Positions 7,121-16,057 of a stretch of 64,000 bases of DNA are shown piece by piece. Numbering within the stretch: the stretch's first letter is position 1; the number at the start of each line of letters is the position of its first letter. A program made the position numbers and the translations under genes. This DNA comes from Streptomyces uncialis. Its GTDB lineage: Bacteria > Actinomycetota > Actinomycetes > Streptomycetales > Streptomycetaceae. The notes under the pieces were generated by a model. That model did no database searches, was not told the origin of the DNA, and was given only the letters and a program-made list of their open reading frames with translations. The stretch covers positions 124,001-188,000 of the forward strand of contig NZ_LFBV01000006.1 in assembly GCF_001905345.1 (NCBI RefSeq), written 5' to 3'.

Positions 7121-7734
7121 GGGGTCTCCTGGCGGGGGTCGTGCGGGTCGTCGTCCGGGGCGGCGGGGCCGTCCGGGACGGGTGGTGCGCCGGGGCCGGC
7201 CGTGAGGCCCAGCGCTTCGAGGACGGCGCGGGCCACCTCTTCGGGGCCCCGGTCCGCGGTGGTGACGACCGCGCGGGCCACCTCGGTGTAGAGCGGGAGG
7301 CGGGCCTCCATCAGCTCGCGCCAGGTACGGCGGGGGTTGACGGCGAGCAGCGGCCGGGCGACGTTCAGCCCGGTGCGGCGTACCGCCTCGTCCACGTCCA
7401 TCGTCAGCAGGACGACGGGCCGCCCGGCGAGCAGGGCCCGGGTGTCGGCGTCGAGGACGGCGCCGCCGCCGAGGGCGAGGACACCGTCGTGGGTGCGCAG
7501 CGCGTCCCGGACGGCGGCCTTCTCGGCGGCGCGGAAGTACGGTTCGCCGTCGTTGACGAAGATGTCGGAGATCGGGCGGCCCTCGGCGGCCTCGATGTCG
7601 TCGTCGGTGTCCCGGTAGGGGCGCCCCAGCCACTCGGCGAGGAGCGCCCCGACGGTGGACTTGCCGACGCCCATCGGTCCGACGAGGACGACGGCGGGCC
7701 CAACCGGTCCGGGTGTGTCGGGCATCGTCGTCAC
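7117..7734 (-). CDS. aroK: Shikimate kinase
   Basis: 205 residues. It phosphorylates shikimate with ATP (step 5). Walker A is GPMGVGKST near residues 19-27, the shikimate-binding DTDDDIE follows about 15 residues later, and the FRAAEKAAVRDAL and LALGGGAV motifs are intact. About 30 C-terminal residues form a Pro/Asp-rich tail beyond the usual fold. The GTG at 7734 overlaps the aroC stop by four bases (GTGA); an in-frame ATG three codons later is an alternative. Coupling on both sides (aroC before, aroB after) indicates a single operon. Confidence 0.98.
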   Translation of the reverse strand: MTTMPDTPGPVGPAVVLVGPMGVGKSTVGALLAEWLGRPYRDTDDDIEAAEGRPISDIFVNDGEPYFRAAEKAAVRDALRTHDGVLALGGGAVLDADTRALLAGRPVVLLTMDVDEAVRRTGLNVARPLLAVNPRRTWRELMEARLPLYTEVARAVVTTADRGPEEVARAVLEALGLTAGPGAPPVPDGPAAPDDDPHDPRQETP

Positions 7735-8915
7735 CGGATGCGCAGGTGGTCGAGGTAGGACTCGACGTTGCGGCGGGTCTCGGGGACGCTGTCGCCGCCG
7801 AACTTCTCCGCGACGGCGTCCGCGAGGACCAGGGCGACCATGGCCTCGGCGACGATCCCGGCGGCCGGGACCGCGCAGACGTCGGAGCGCTGGTGGTGGG
7901 CCTTGGTGGCCTCGCCGGTGACGATGTCGACGGTGGCGAGGGCCCGCGGGACGGTCGCGATGGGCTTCATCGCGGCGCGCACCCGCAGCAGTTCCCCGGT
8001 GCTCAGACCGCCCTCGGTGCCGCCGGAGCGGCCGGTGACGCGCTTGATGCCGTCGGCGGTGCGGACGATCTCGTCATGGGCCTGCGAGCCGGGGACGCGG
8101 GCGAGGCCGAAGCCGTCGCCGAGTTCGACGCCCTTGATGGCCTGGATGCCCATGAGGGCGGCGGAGAGCCGGGCGTCGAGACGGCGGTCCCAGTGGACAT
8201 GGGAGCCGAGGCCGACGGGCACGCCGTAGGCCAGCACCTCGACGACGCCGCCGAGGGTGTCGCCGTCCTTGTGGGCCTGGTCGATCTCGGCGACCATCGC
8301 CTCCGAGGCGGCGCTGTCGAGGCAGCGCACCGGGTCGGCGTCGAGCTTGTCGACGTCCGAGGGGACGGGGTGGACGCCGTACGGGGCCTTGGCCGCCGCC
8401 AGTTCCACGACATGGCTGACGATCTCGATGCCCGCGGTGGCCTTGAGGTAGGACCGGGCGACCGCGCCGAGCGCGACCCGGGCCGCGGTCTCCCGGGCGG
8501 AGGCGCGCTCCAGGATGGGGCGGGCCTCGTCGAAGCCGTACTTCTGCATGCCCGCGAGGTCGGCGTGACCGGGGCGGGGGCGGGTCAGCGGGGCGTTGCG
8601 GGCCATGGTGGCGAGTTCGGCCGGGTCGACCGGGTCGGCCGCCATGACCTTCTCCCACTTGGGCCACTCGGTGTTGCCGACCATGATCGCGACCGGGGAG
8701 CCCAGGGTGAGACCGTGGCGTACCCCGCCGAGGAACGTGACCTCGTCACGTTCGAACTTCATCCGGGCACCGCGTCCATAGCCGAGGCGCCGCCGGGCCA
8801 GGTGGTCCCCCACCATCTCCGTGGTGATCGGGACACCGGCGGGAAGGCCCTCCAGTGTCGCCACCAGGGCGGGGCCGTGCGACTCCCCCGCGGTCAGCCA
8901 GCGCAACCTGCTCAA
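7731..8915 (-). CDS. aroC: Chorismate synthase
   Basis: 394 residues from a TTG start (LSRLRWLTAGESHGP), preceded by GAGGAGC. The frame extends upstream but without a ribosome site. It converts EPSP to chorismate with reduced FMN. Signatures are GESHGPALV at the N-terminus, the internal RPGHADLAGMQKYG, and a C-terminal region containing SDVCAVPAAGIVAEAM. Downstream it overlaps aroK by four bases; upstream a gap of about 140 bases separates it from aroE. Chorismate made here also feeds the pabB/pabC pair at 59-61 kb. Confidence 0.98.
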   Translation of the reverse strand: MSRLRWLTAGESHGPALVATLEGLPAGVPITTEMVGDHLARRRLGYGRGARMKFERDEVTFLGGVRHGLTLGSPVAIMVGNTEWPKWEKVMAADPVDPAELATMARNAPLTRPRPGHADLAGMQKYGFDEARPILERASARETAARVALGAVARSYLKATAGIEIVSHVVELAAAKAPYGVHPVPSDVDKLDADPVRCLDSAASEAMVAEIDQAHKDGDTLGGVVEVLAYGVPVGLGSHVHWDRRLDARLSAALMGIQAIKGVELGDGFGLARVPGSQAHDEIVRTADGIKRVTGRSGGTEGGLSTGELLRVRAAMKPIATVPRALATVDIVTGEATKAHHQRSDVCAVPAAGIVAEAMVALVLADAVAEKFGGDSVPETRRNVESYLDHLRIR

Positions 8916-9054
8916 CGGTGCTCCTCTTGCTCGCGCCCGAACTGCGACGGCGCGACCGGGTGCGCGGCCCTGGCCCGCCACCCCTGATCCTCCCATGCCC
9001 CGGACCCGTGCCTGTTCGAAGGTCCATCAGGCGGACGCCCCCGGGGCCAGCGGG

Positions 9055-9909
9055 TCAGCGGGAGGCGAGCGCGAGCTCTCCGGCGCGGCGCATCGCGGCC
9101 AGCGGCGCGGGGCCGCGCCCGGTCATCCGCTCGACCTGGAGCACGGCCTGGTGGACGAGCAGGTCGAGGCCGCTGACGACGGCGCCGCCGTACGCCGACC
9201 AGCGGGCGGCGAGCTCGGTGGGCCAGGGCTCGTACAGCACGTCGAACAGCGTCGCGGGGCGTTCGGGCAGCCGGGCGGCGAGGGCGTCGGTCGTCCCGGC
9301 GGGCGTGGTGGCGATCACCAGGGGGGCGTGCAGCGCGCGGGCCGCGTCGTCCCAGTCCTCGGTGCGGACCTCGACGCCGAGGCGTTCGCCCCACTGCCGC
9401 ATTTCCGCCGCGCGGGCGGCGCTGCGGACGTAGGCGACGACCTCGCCGGTGCAGATCCGGGCGAGGGCGGCGAGCGCGGACGAGGCGGTGGCCCCGGCGC
9501 CGAGCACCGCCGCGGACTCCACGGACTCCACGCCGCGCTCCCGCAGCGCGGCGACCATCCCGGGGATGTCGGTGTTGTCCCCGGTGCGGCGGCCGTCCTC
9601 GGTGAGGACGACGGTGTTGACGGCTTCCACGGCGGCGGCCGTGTCGCTGATCCCGTCGAGCAGCGGGATCACCGCGCGCTTGAGCGGCATGGTCAGCGAG
9701 AGTCCGGCCCACTCGGGGCCGAGCCCGGCGAGGAAGCCGGGCAGGGCCGCCTCGTCGGTCTCGAAGCGGTCGTAGCTCCAGCCGGTCAGTCCCAGTTCGG
9801 CGTAGGCCGCCCGGTGCAGCACCGGGGACAGGGAGTGCGCGATCGGTGAGCCGAGGACCGCCGCGCGGCGCCGCCCGGCGTGCTCAGTCGCCGTTCTTCC
9901 GTCGCTCAT
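9055..9909 (-). CDS. aroE: Shikimate dehydrogenase
   Basis: 284 residues. It reduces 3-dehydroshikimate to shikimate with NADPH (step 4). The shikimate-binding GSPIAHSLSPVLHRAAY, catalytic Lys in LTMPLKRAV, GDNTDIPG and the nucleotide-binding AVLGAGATASSALAAL are all present, with C-terminal GLDLLVHQAVLQ. Its start overlaps the 3' end of mltG by 26 bases, tying the aro genes to the upstream mltG-ruvX-alaS block. Length and motifs fit AroE rather than the shorter paralogues. Confidence 0.96.
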   Translation of the reverse strand: MSDGRTATEHAGRRRAAVLGSPIAHSLSPVLHRAAYAELGLTGWSYDRFETDEAALPGFLAGLGPEWAGLSLTMPLKRAVIPLLDGISDTAAAVEAVNTVVLTEDGRRTGDNTDIPGMVAALRERGVESVESAAVLGAGATASSALAALARICTGEVVAYVRSAARAAEMRQWGERLGVEVRTEDWDDAARALHAPLVIATTPAGTTDALAARLPERPATLFDVLYEPWPTELAARWSAYGGAVVSGLDLLVHQAVLQVERMTGRGPAPLAAMRRAGELALASR

Positions 9910-11716
9910 TGAATTCGCGCACCAGTTCCTCGTGGTCGGCCAGTTCCTTGGTGAACGTGGTCGTCTTGCCGTCGATGGAGATGAAGAACATCCAGCCGTC
10001 GGTGTCGGGCTCGACCGCGGCCTGCATCGCGTCCTTGCCGGGGTTCCCGATCGGGCCGGGGGGCAGTCCCGCGTAGAAGTACGTGTTGTACGGGTCGTCG
10101 TAGTTCCGGATCTCCTTGGTGGAGATGTCGATCTCGCTCTGGTTCTTCACGTAGTTGTACGCGGAGTCGAACTCGACCTTCTGGTTGGTGACCACGTTCG
10201 TCGGCTTGAGGCGGTTGTAGACGACGGCCGCCATCTTCTTGAAGTCGTCGTGGGTCATGCCCTCGGCCTGGACCATGCTCGCGACGGTGACGACCTCCAG
10301 CGGGTCCTTCAGCCCCAGCTCGCGGGCCTTCGCCTCCAGGTCGTAGGTCTCGTACTGCTCGACCGCCCGGGCGACCATCTTCTTGAGCACGGCGGCCGGT
10401 TTCATACCCTTGGCGACGGAATAGCTCGACGGGTAGAGGAAGCCCTCCAGCGGATCCTTTATGTCCTTGTCCGCGTTCGCCCAGCTGGGCAGACCGAGGG
10501 ACTTCGACTCCTTGAGGGCGACTTCCTTGGTGGTGCCGCCGGGCAGTTCGAGGCGCTTGTCGATCTGCGAGTAGACCCAGGCGTTGCGGCGGCCCTCCGC
10601 GATGATGAGGTTGTTGCGGCTCTTGGGACTGAGCATCAGTTCGACGGCACTGGCCGCCGACATCTGCTTGCGCAGCAGATAGACGCCGTCCTGGATGGTG
10701 TTGCCCTTGGGGTTCTGCTGCTGGGCGGACACGAACGCGTCGACGCTCCTGATGACGCCGGCTTCCTTGAGTTTCTGGCCGATGCCGGAGCCGAGCGAGC
10801 CCTTGGGGATGTCCACGGAGACGGTCTCGCCGGTGCCGTCGCCCGCGAAGTCCGGGGCCGTGCCGAAACGATCCTGGTAGAACTGGAACCCGAAGTAGCC
10901 GACCGCGCCGATACCGCCCGCGAAGACCGCGGTGACCAGCAGGCACGCGACCCCGCTGCGGCCTTTCCTGCTCTTGCCGCCGCGGCCGCGCCGGTCACCG
11001 CCCCGGCCGCCGGAACGGCCCTCGGGCTCCTCGTCGTCGTATCCGTCGCCGTCGGGCGCGTCCTGGCCGGTGAAGAAGGCGTGGTCCTCGCCCTCCTGAC
11101 CGGCGTCCCACTCGGTGGCCTCGTCCGGGTCGGGCGCGGCGCGCCGCCGGCCGGGGGGCTCGGGCGGGGGGTACGCCGCGTCCGAGCCGTAGTGGTCGGG
11201 CTGCTCGGCGCCGTACGCCTCGGGCTGTCCCGCGTAGGTGCCCGCGGGGTCGGTGCCGTAGGGGATCTGACCGGGCTGCGCGGCCTCCCAGCCGCCCTGG
11301 TACTGGCCGCCGTGCGCGTCGCCCTGCCCGGGGGCGGGCTGGTTGTGCCATTCGTCGTACTGCGGGGACTGCCCGGCGTGCTGCGGGGCGTGGCCCTGCT
11401 GCGGGTACCCCTGCTGGGTGTGGTCCTGCGGATACTGCTGCGGGTCGTACCCCTGGCCCTGGCCTTGGCCCTGGTCCTGCGGGTACGACTGCTGCGGCTG
11501 GCCCTGCTCGTAATACTGGTGCTGCTGGCCCTGCTGGTGCTGCTGGTGCTGGTCCTGGTGGCCCTGCTGCTGGTGCTGCTGCCCGTGCGGGTACTGCTGA
11601 CCGGTCTGGGGGGACTGGCCGGGGTGGCCCTGCGAGCCCTCCCATCCGACGTCCCCGTACAACGGGTCCTCCGGATACCACGGTTCGGAGCCTTGGCCCC
11701 GGCCATATTCAGTCAT
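9884..11716 (-). CDS. mltG: Endolytic murein transglycosylase MltG with Gln-rich cytoplasmic tail
   Basis: 610 residues from the ATG at 11716 (MTEYGRGQGSEPWYPED). MltG cuts nascent glycan strands and sets their length. Order: a cytoplasmic tail of about 255 residues, extremely rich in Gln, Gly, Tyr and Pro; a basic stop-transfer stretch; one membrane segment (about 258-280, VACLLVTAVFAGGIGAVGYF); then an extracellular YceG domain. The catalytic Glu is expected in ASMVQAEGMTHDDF, followed by the family motifs AAVVYNRL and GLPPGPIGNPG. The upstream 20 codons of open frame lack a start signal. It overlaps aroE and follows ruvX by 125 bases. The prion-like tail is unusually long. Confidence 0.95.
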   Translation of the reverse strand: MTEYGRGQGSEPWYPEDPLYGDVGWEGSQGHPGQSPQTGQQYPHGQQHQQQGHQDQHQQHQQGQQHQYYEQGQPQQSYPQDQGQGQGQGYDPQQYPQDHTQQGYPQQGHAPQHAGQSPQYDEWHNQPAPGQGDAHGGQYQGGWEAAQPGQIPYGTDPAGTYAGQPEAYGAEQPDHYGSDAAYPPPEPPGRRRAAPDPDEATEWDAGQEGEDHAFFTGQDAPDGDGYDDEEPEGRSGGRGGDRRGRGGKSRKGRSGVACLLVTAVFAGGIGAVGYFGFQFYQDRFGTAPDFAGDGTGETVSVDIPKGSLGSGIGQKLKEAGVIRSVDAFVSAQQQNPKGNTIQDGVYLLRKQMSAASAVELMLSPKSRNNLIIAEGRRNAWVYSQIDKRLELPGGTTKEVALKESKSLGLPSWANADKDIKDPLEGFLYPSSYSVAKGMKPAAVLKKMVARAVEQYETYDLEAKARELGLKDPLEVVTVASMVQAEGMTHDDFKKMAAVVYNRLKPTNVVTNQKVEFDSAYNYVKNQSEIDISTKEIRNYDDPYNTYFYAGLPPGPIGNPGKDAMQAAVEPDTDGWMFFISIDGKTTTFTKELADHEELVREFNERRKNGD

Positions 11717-11841
11717 CTGTCCCCTAGTGCCGCGAGGCGGGGTCCGCTGAGCACTCGCGGCGCGGCGTCGCATCCACCTCAATTGCTGTGCGCCGGCTGT
11801 TCGAACCCCGTCGCATCGCGCGGAACGTTACCGTATCGCGA

Positions 11842-12306
11842 TCAGATGACCACTTCGACGCCCTCACCGGGTGCAGCGCCTGACGCCCGTTCGGACTCCA
11901 GAGCGTTCTGGAGGATCACCACAGCGGCAGCCTGGTCGATGACAGACCGGCCCTTTCGGGACGTCACGCCCGAGGCGCGCAGTCCCTGACTGGCCGTGAT
12001 TGTGGTCATCCTCTCGTCCATCAGGCGCACCGGGACGGGCGCGATACCGGTGGCGAGGACCTGGGCGAAGGCCCGGACCTTGACCGCCGCCGGGCCCTCG
12101 CCGCCGCGCAGGGAACGCGGGAGCCCGACGACGACCTCGATCGGCTCGTACTCCTCCACGAGGGCCCGCAGCCGCCGGTGGGCGGCCGGGACATCACGTC
12201 CCGGCACGGTCTCCACCGGCGTGGCGAGGATGCCGTCCGGATCGCAGGAGGCGACACCGATCCGGGCGTCCCCCACGTCGAGCGCGAGTCGGCGGCCCCG
12301 GCGCAT
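11842..12306 (-). CDS. ruvX: Putative Holliday junction resolvase YqgF/RuvX
   Basis: 154 residues. This RNase H-fold nuclease of the YqgF family is implicated in pre-16S rRNA 5' end processing and in Holliday junction resolution. Acidic residues of the fold are visible in LALDVGDARIGVA at the N-terminus, LMDERMTT in the middle, and DQAAAVVILQNAL near the C-terminus. Its ATG overlaps the alaS stop (TGATG), the classic alaS-ruvX-mltG order of Actinobacteria and many other bacteria, so expression is coupled. Confidence 0.95.
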   Translation of the reverse strand: MRRGRRLALDVGDARIGVASCDPDGILATPVETVPGRDVPAAHRRLRALVEEYEPIEVVVGLPRSLRGGEGPAAVKVRAFAQVLATGIAPVPVRLMDERMTTITASQGLRASGVTSRKGRSVIDQAAAVVILQNALESERASGAAPGEGVEVVI

Positions 12307-14978
12307 CAGGCGGCGGTGTCGGCGACGAGCCGTTCGACGGCGTCGATGGCGTCACCGATCGCGGCGGCGTTCTGGCCGCCGCCCTGGGCGACGTCCGGCT
12401 TGCCGCCACCGCCGCCGCCGAGGGTCTTGGCGGCGGCGCGGACCAGCTCACCGGCCTTCAGACCGCGTGCGCGGGCGGCGTCGTTGGTGGCGATCACCGT
12501 GAGCGGCTTGCCGTTCACGGCGGTGAACAGGGCCACGACCACGGCCCGGTCGCCCTGGATACGGCCCCGGACGTCGAGGACCAGCTTGCGCAGGTCGTCG
12601 GCGGTGGTGCCGTCGGGGACCTGGCCGGTGACGAGGGCGGTACCGCGCACGTCCTTGGCGGACGAGGCGAGCCCGGCGGCGGCCTGGAGGACCTTCTCCG
12701 CGCGGAACCTCTCGATCTCCTTCTCGGCCTCCCGCAGCTTGGCGAGCATCCCGGCGATCTTCTCGGGCAGCTCCTCGGAGCGGCCCTTGACCAGCTCCTG
12801 GAGCTGGGCGACGACGGTGTGCTCACGGGCGAGGAAGTTGTAGGCGTCGACGCCCACCAGGGCCTCGATACGGCGCACCCCGGAGCCGATGGAGGACTCC
12901 CCGAGCAGCTTCACCAGGCCGAGCTGCGAGGTGTTGTGGACATGGGTACCGCCGCAGAGCTCCTTGGAGAAGTCCCCGATGGTGACGACCCGGACCCGCT
13001 CGCCGTACTTCTCGCCGAACTCGGCGATGGCGCCCTGCTTCTTGGCGTCGTCGATGCTCATGACCTCGGCCTGGACGTCGAGGTCCCGGGCGAGGACCTC
13101 GTTGATCCGCTGCTCGACGTCGGTGAGGACGGTGCCGGGCACGGCGGCCGGTGAGCCGAAGTCGAAGCGGAAGCGGCCGGGCTGGTTCTCGGAACCGGCC
13201 TGGGCGGCCGTCGGGCCGAGCGCGTCACGCAGCGCCTGGTGGGTGAGGTGGGTGGCGGAGTGGGCGCGGGCGATGGCGGTGCGGCGGCGCACGTCGATGG
13301 TGGCGTGTGCGGCGGCGCCGACGGTCACCTCACCGACCTGGACGACGCCCTTGTGGACGTACACGCCCGGCACCGGCTTCTGGCAGTCGCGGATCTCGAC
13401 CACGGCCCCCGAGTCGAGGCGGATCCGGCCGGTGTCACCGATCTGGCCGCCGCCCTCGGCGTAGAAGGGGGTGCGGTCGAGGACGATCTCGACGTCGTCG
13501 CCCTCGGTGGCGGCCGGGGAGGAGACCCCGTCCACCAGGATGCCGACGATCCGGGACTCGCCCTCGGTGTCGGCGTACCCGGTGAACTCGGTGGCGCCCG
13601 CGCGGTCGGCGATCTCGCGGTAGGCGCCCATGTCGGCGTGACCGGTCTTCTTGGCGCGGGCGTCGGCCTTGGCGCGCTCCCGCTGTTCCTTCATCAGCCG
13701 CCGGAAGCCGTCCTGGTCCACGGCGAGGCCCTGTTCGGCGGCCATCTCCAGGGTGAGGTCGATGGGGAAGCCCCAGGTGTCGTGGAGCAGGAACGCCTTG
13801 TCACCGGTGAGGACCGTGCCGCCGGTGGCCTTGGTCTCCGAGACGGCGCTGTCGAGGATGTTGGTGCCGGCCTTCAGCGTCTTGAGGAACGCGGCCTCCT
13901 CGGCGAGGGCCACGGTCTCGATACGCTCCCGCTCGCTCTCCAGCTCCGGGTACTGGTCGGCCATCGAGCGGATGACCGTGTCGACCAGCTCACCGACGAC
14001 GGGGCCGGTGGCGCCCAGCAGCCGCATGTTGCGCACGGCGCGGCGCATGATGCGGCGCAGTACGTAGCCGCGGCCCTCGTTGCCGGGGGTGACGCCGTCG
14101 CCGATGAGCATCACGGAGGTGCGCATGTGGTCGGAGACGACGCGCAGCGAGACATCGCTGTCGTGGGCCTTGCCGTAGGCGATACCGGTCAGCTCGGTGG
14201 CCTTCTCGATCACGACACGGGAGGTGTCGATCTCGAACATGTTCTGCACGCCCTGGAGGATCATGGCGAGGCGTTCGAGACCGAGACCGGTGTCGATGTT
14301 CTTGTTCGGCAGGTCTCCGAGGATCTCGAAGTCTTCCTTGCCGGTGCCCTCGCCCCGCTCGTACTGCATGAAGACGAGGTTCCAGATCTCGACGTACCGC
14401 TCGTCGTTGACGGCGGGGCCGCCCTCGACGCCGAACTCGGGGCCGCGGTCGTAGTGGACCTCGGAGCAGGGGCCGCAGGGGCCGGGGACGCCCATGGACC
14501 AGAAGTTGGGGCCCATCCCGAGGCGCTGGATGCGCTCGGCGGGCACCCCGATGACGTCCCGCCAGATGCGCTCGGCCTCGTCGTCCTGCTCGTAGACCGT
14601 GATCCACAGCCGCTCGGGGTCCAGGGCGTAGCCGCCGTCCGCGAGGGAGCCGGTCAGCAGCTCCCAGGCGTACTTGATGGCGCCTTCCTTGAAGTAGTCC
14701 CCGAAGGAGAAGTTGCCGCACATCTGGAAGAAGGTGCCGTGCCGGGTGGTCTTGCCGACCTCTTCGATGTCCGGGGTGCGGACGCACTTCTGGACGCTGG
14801 TGGCGCGCTCGTAGGGCGGCTTGACCTCACCGAGGAAGTACGGCTTGAAGGGGACCATGCCCGCGGGGACCAGCAGCAGGGTCGGGTCGTCCGCGATCAG
14901 CGACGCCGACGGAACGACGGTGTGCCCGCGCTCCTCGAAGAAGCGCAGCCAGCGGCGGCGGATTTCAGCCGACTCCAT
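12306..14978 (-). CDS. alaS: Alanyl-tRNA synthetase
   Basis: 890 residues, full length. It charges tRNA-Ala and edits mischarged Ser/Gly. The N-terminal class II catalytic domain (RRRWLRFFEERGH, then RHGTFFQMCGNFSFGDYFK), the tRNA recognition region, the editing-domain zinc ligands HSATH and CGGTHVHNT, and the C-terminal DHHA1/C-Ala domain with the Gly-rich LGGGGGGKPDVAQGGG are all intact. It starts at an ATG overlapping the stop of the preceding small gene (TGATG) and runs into ruvX the same way. No T-box-like leader is seen. Confidence 0.99.
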   Translation of the reverse strand: MESAEIRRRWLRFFEERGHTVVPSASLIADDPTLLLVPAGMVPFKPYFLGEVKPPYERATSVQKCVRTPDIEEVGKTTRHGTFFQMCGNFSFGDYFKEGAIKYAWELLTGSLADGGYALDPERLWITVYEQDDEAERIWRDVIGVPAERIQRLGMGPNFWSMGVPGPCGPCSEVHYDRGPEFGVEGGPAVNDERYVEIWNLVFMQYERGEGTGKEDFEILGDLPNKNIDTGLGLERLAMILQGVQNMFEIDTSRVVIEKATELTGIAYGKAHDSDVSLRVVSDHMRTSVMLIGDGVTPGNEGRGYVLRRIMRRAVRNMRLLGATGPVVGELVDTVIRSMADQYPELESERERIETVALAEEAAFLKTLKAGTNILDSAVSETKATGGTVLTGDKAFLLHDTWGFPIDLTLEMAAEQGLAVDQDGFRRLMKEQRERAKADARAKKTGHADMGAYREIADRAGATEFTGYADTEGESRIVGILVDGVSSPAATEGDDVEIVLDRTPFYAEGGGQIGDTGRIRLDSGAVVEIRDCQKPVPGVYVHKGVVQVGEVTVGAAAHATIDVRRRTAIARAHSATHLTHQALRDALGPTAAQAGSENQPGRFRFDFGSPAAVPGTVLTDVEQRINEVLARDLDVQAEVMSIDDAKKQGAIAEFGEKYGERVRVVTIGDFSKELCGGTHVHNTSQLGLVKLLGESSIGSGVRRIEALVGVDAYNFLAREHTVVAQLQELVKGRSEELPEKIAGMLAKLREAEKEIERFRAEKVLQAAAGLASSAKDVRGTALVTGQVPDGTTADDLRKLVLDVRGRIQGDRAVVVALFTAVNGKPLTVIATNDAARARGLKAGELVRAAAKTLGGGGGGKPDVAQGGGQNAAAIGDAIDAVERLVADTAA

Positions 14979-15334
14979 CAGTGGTCCTCATTCCGGTTGT
15001 GCGAGTGCGTCCTGTGCTCGGCGTACTTCGCGGCCTTCGGGTGGTCGGGGTGGTAGGGGCTTTCCAGGGCGGCGGCGCGGCGCGGCGCGGGGAGCTCACC
15101 GTCGACGGGGGCGTGCAGGCCCAGCGCGTCGCCCAGTTCGTGCTCGCGCTGGATCATTCCGGCGCGGACGTCGAGGGCGAACTCCTTGAGCCGGTGGCCG
15201 GTGTCGACGGCCTTGTTCGCGGCCTGGGCGGCGAGGCTCTCCGGGGTGAGCTGCTTGAGCTTGCGGTTGACCTTGGTGGTGGCCCAGACCCCGGCGGCGG
15301 CGCCCGCGGTGAACCAGAACGTACGGCGGAACAT
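14978..15334 (-). CDS. Conserved small membrane-associated protein (DUF6167-like)
   Basis: 118 residues of unknown function. The N-terminus (MFRRTFWFTAGAAAGVWATTKVNRK) is a short hydrophobic anchor. A helical segment with LTPESLAAQAANKAVDTG and a charged His/Asn-rich tail follow. In Streptomyces a protein like this consistently sits between a DUF948 protein and alaS, as here (7-base gap upstream, 1-base overlap with alaS). That supports cotranscription and a housekeeping role. Family assignment is from memory of the locus and is less certain than the gene itself. Confidence 0.85.
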   Translation of the reverse strand: MFRRTFWFTAGAAAGVWATTKVNRKLKQLTPESLAAQAANKAVDTGHRLKEFALDVRAGMIQREHELGDALGLHAPVDGELPAPRRAAALESPYHPDHPKAAKYAEHRTHSHNRNEDH

Positions 15335-15341
15335 CGCTGCG

Positions 15342-15785
15342 TCAGTCCTTCTTGCGCCTGCCGCGCCGCTTGGCCGGGACGGCCCGGCCGAGGATCACGG
15401 TGCGACGGGCCTGTTCGGTGGGCGGGGTGGCGGCGGGCGCGCCCTTGCGGCCGATGGCCTGGCGGACGCCGTAGCCGAACGCGGCGACCTTCACCAGGGG
15501 GCCGCCGAAGGTGGCGGCGACCGTGGTGGAGAGCGCGGAGGCGTTCGACGTGACCTCCTGGACATCGGAGGCGATGGAGTCGACCCGGTCGATCTGGGTC
15601 TGTGCCGAGCGCACGGCCGTGGCCGCGTCCGCCAGCAGCGGGACTGCCTGGTCGGTCACGTCCGCGACGAGTTTGGTGGTCGCCCTGAGCGTCTGGGCCA
15701 GCCTCGCCAGCGCGACGGCGAGGAAGGAGACCAGGATCGCCCAGAAGACGGCCACCAGGATCCCGGCAACCTCTCCACCGGACAC
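15342..15785 (-). CDS. DUF948 membrane-anchored protein
   Basis: 147 residues from the GTG at 15785 (VSGGEVAGILVAVFW), with GGGAGC about ten bases upstream. The open frame upstream is unsupported. One N-terminal membrane segment (about residues 5-27) is followed by a long amphipathic helix or coiled coil with alternating hydrophobics (LRATTKLVADVTDQAVPLLA) and a basic C-terminus ending RRGRRKKD. This architecture matches DUF948 proteins, whose role is unknown. It appears to head the leftward DUF948-DUF6167-alaS-ruvX-mltG-aro block. The upstream gap is shared with the divergent NTPase gene. Confidence 0.88.
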   Translation of the reverse strand: MSGGEVAGILVAVFWAILVSFLAVALARLAQTLRATTKLVADVTDQAVPLLADAATAVRSAQTQIDRVDSIASDVQEVTSNASALSTTVAATFGGPLVKVAAFGYGVRQAIGRKGAPAATPPTEQARRTVILGRAVPAKRRGRRKKD

Positions 15786-16018
15786 AGTGCACCGCTCCCT
15801 GAGATCTTCGCCCGGGGTGACCGGGACGCCCGTACGTCGACCGCGCCGGCCCTGCGGCGGTCCTTCGCCGGTGCCCGGCGGTCGACAAGTATGGCCCGAG
15901 CCTATCGCGCCACGCGCCCGCCTCCGTACCGGATTACGGCCCCCCGTCACGGTGTGTGCCGGTGCGGGTCCGGGCGGGCGGGCGAGGGGTCCGCGACGGG
16001 GCGGCCCGTGCGGGCTGA

Positions 16019-16048
16019 TTGTACGGACCGCTTATGCCTGGGTACGCT
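16019..16048 (+). promoter_or_regulatory. Promoter of the NTPase gene (leaderless or nearly so)
   Basis: TTGTAC at 16019-16024 and TACGCT at 16043-16048, with an 18-base spacer, form a good -35/-10 pair. The ATG at 16058 lies 9 bases past the -10 and no Shine-Dalgarno precedes it, so transcription and translation probably start together. This argues against starts further upstream. Confidence 0.65.
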
Positions 16049-16057
16049 CCGTCTCTC

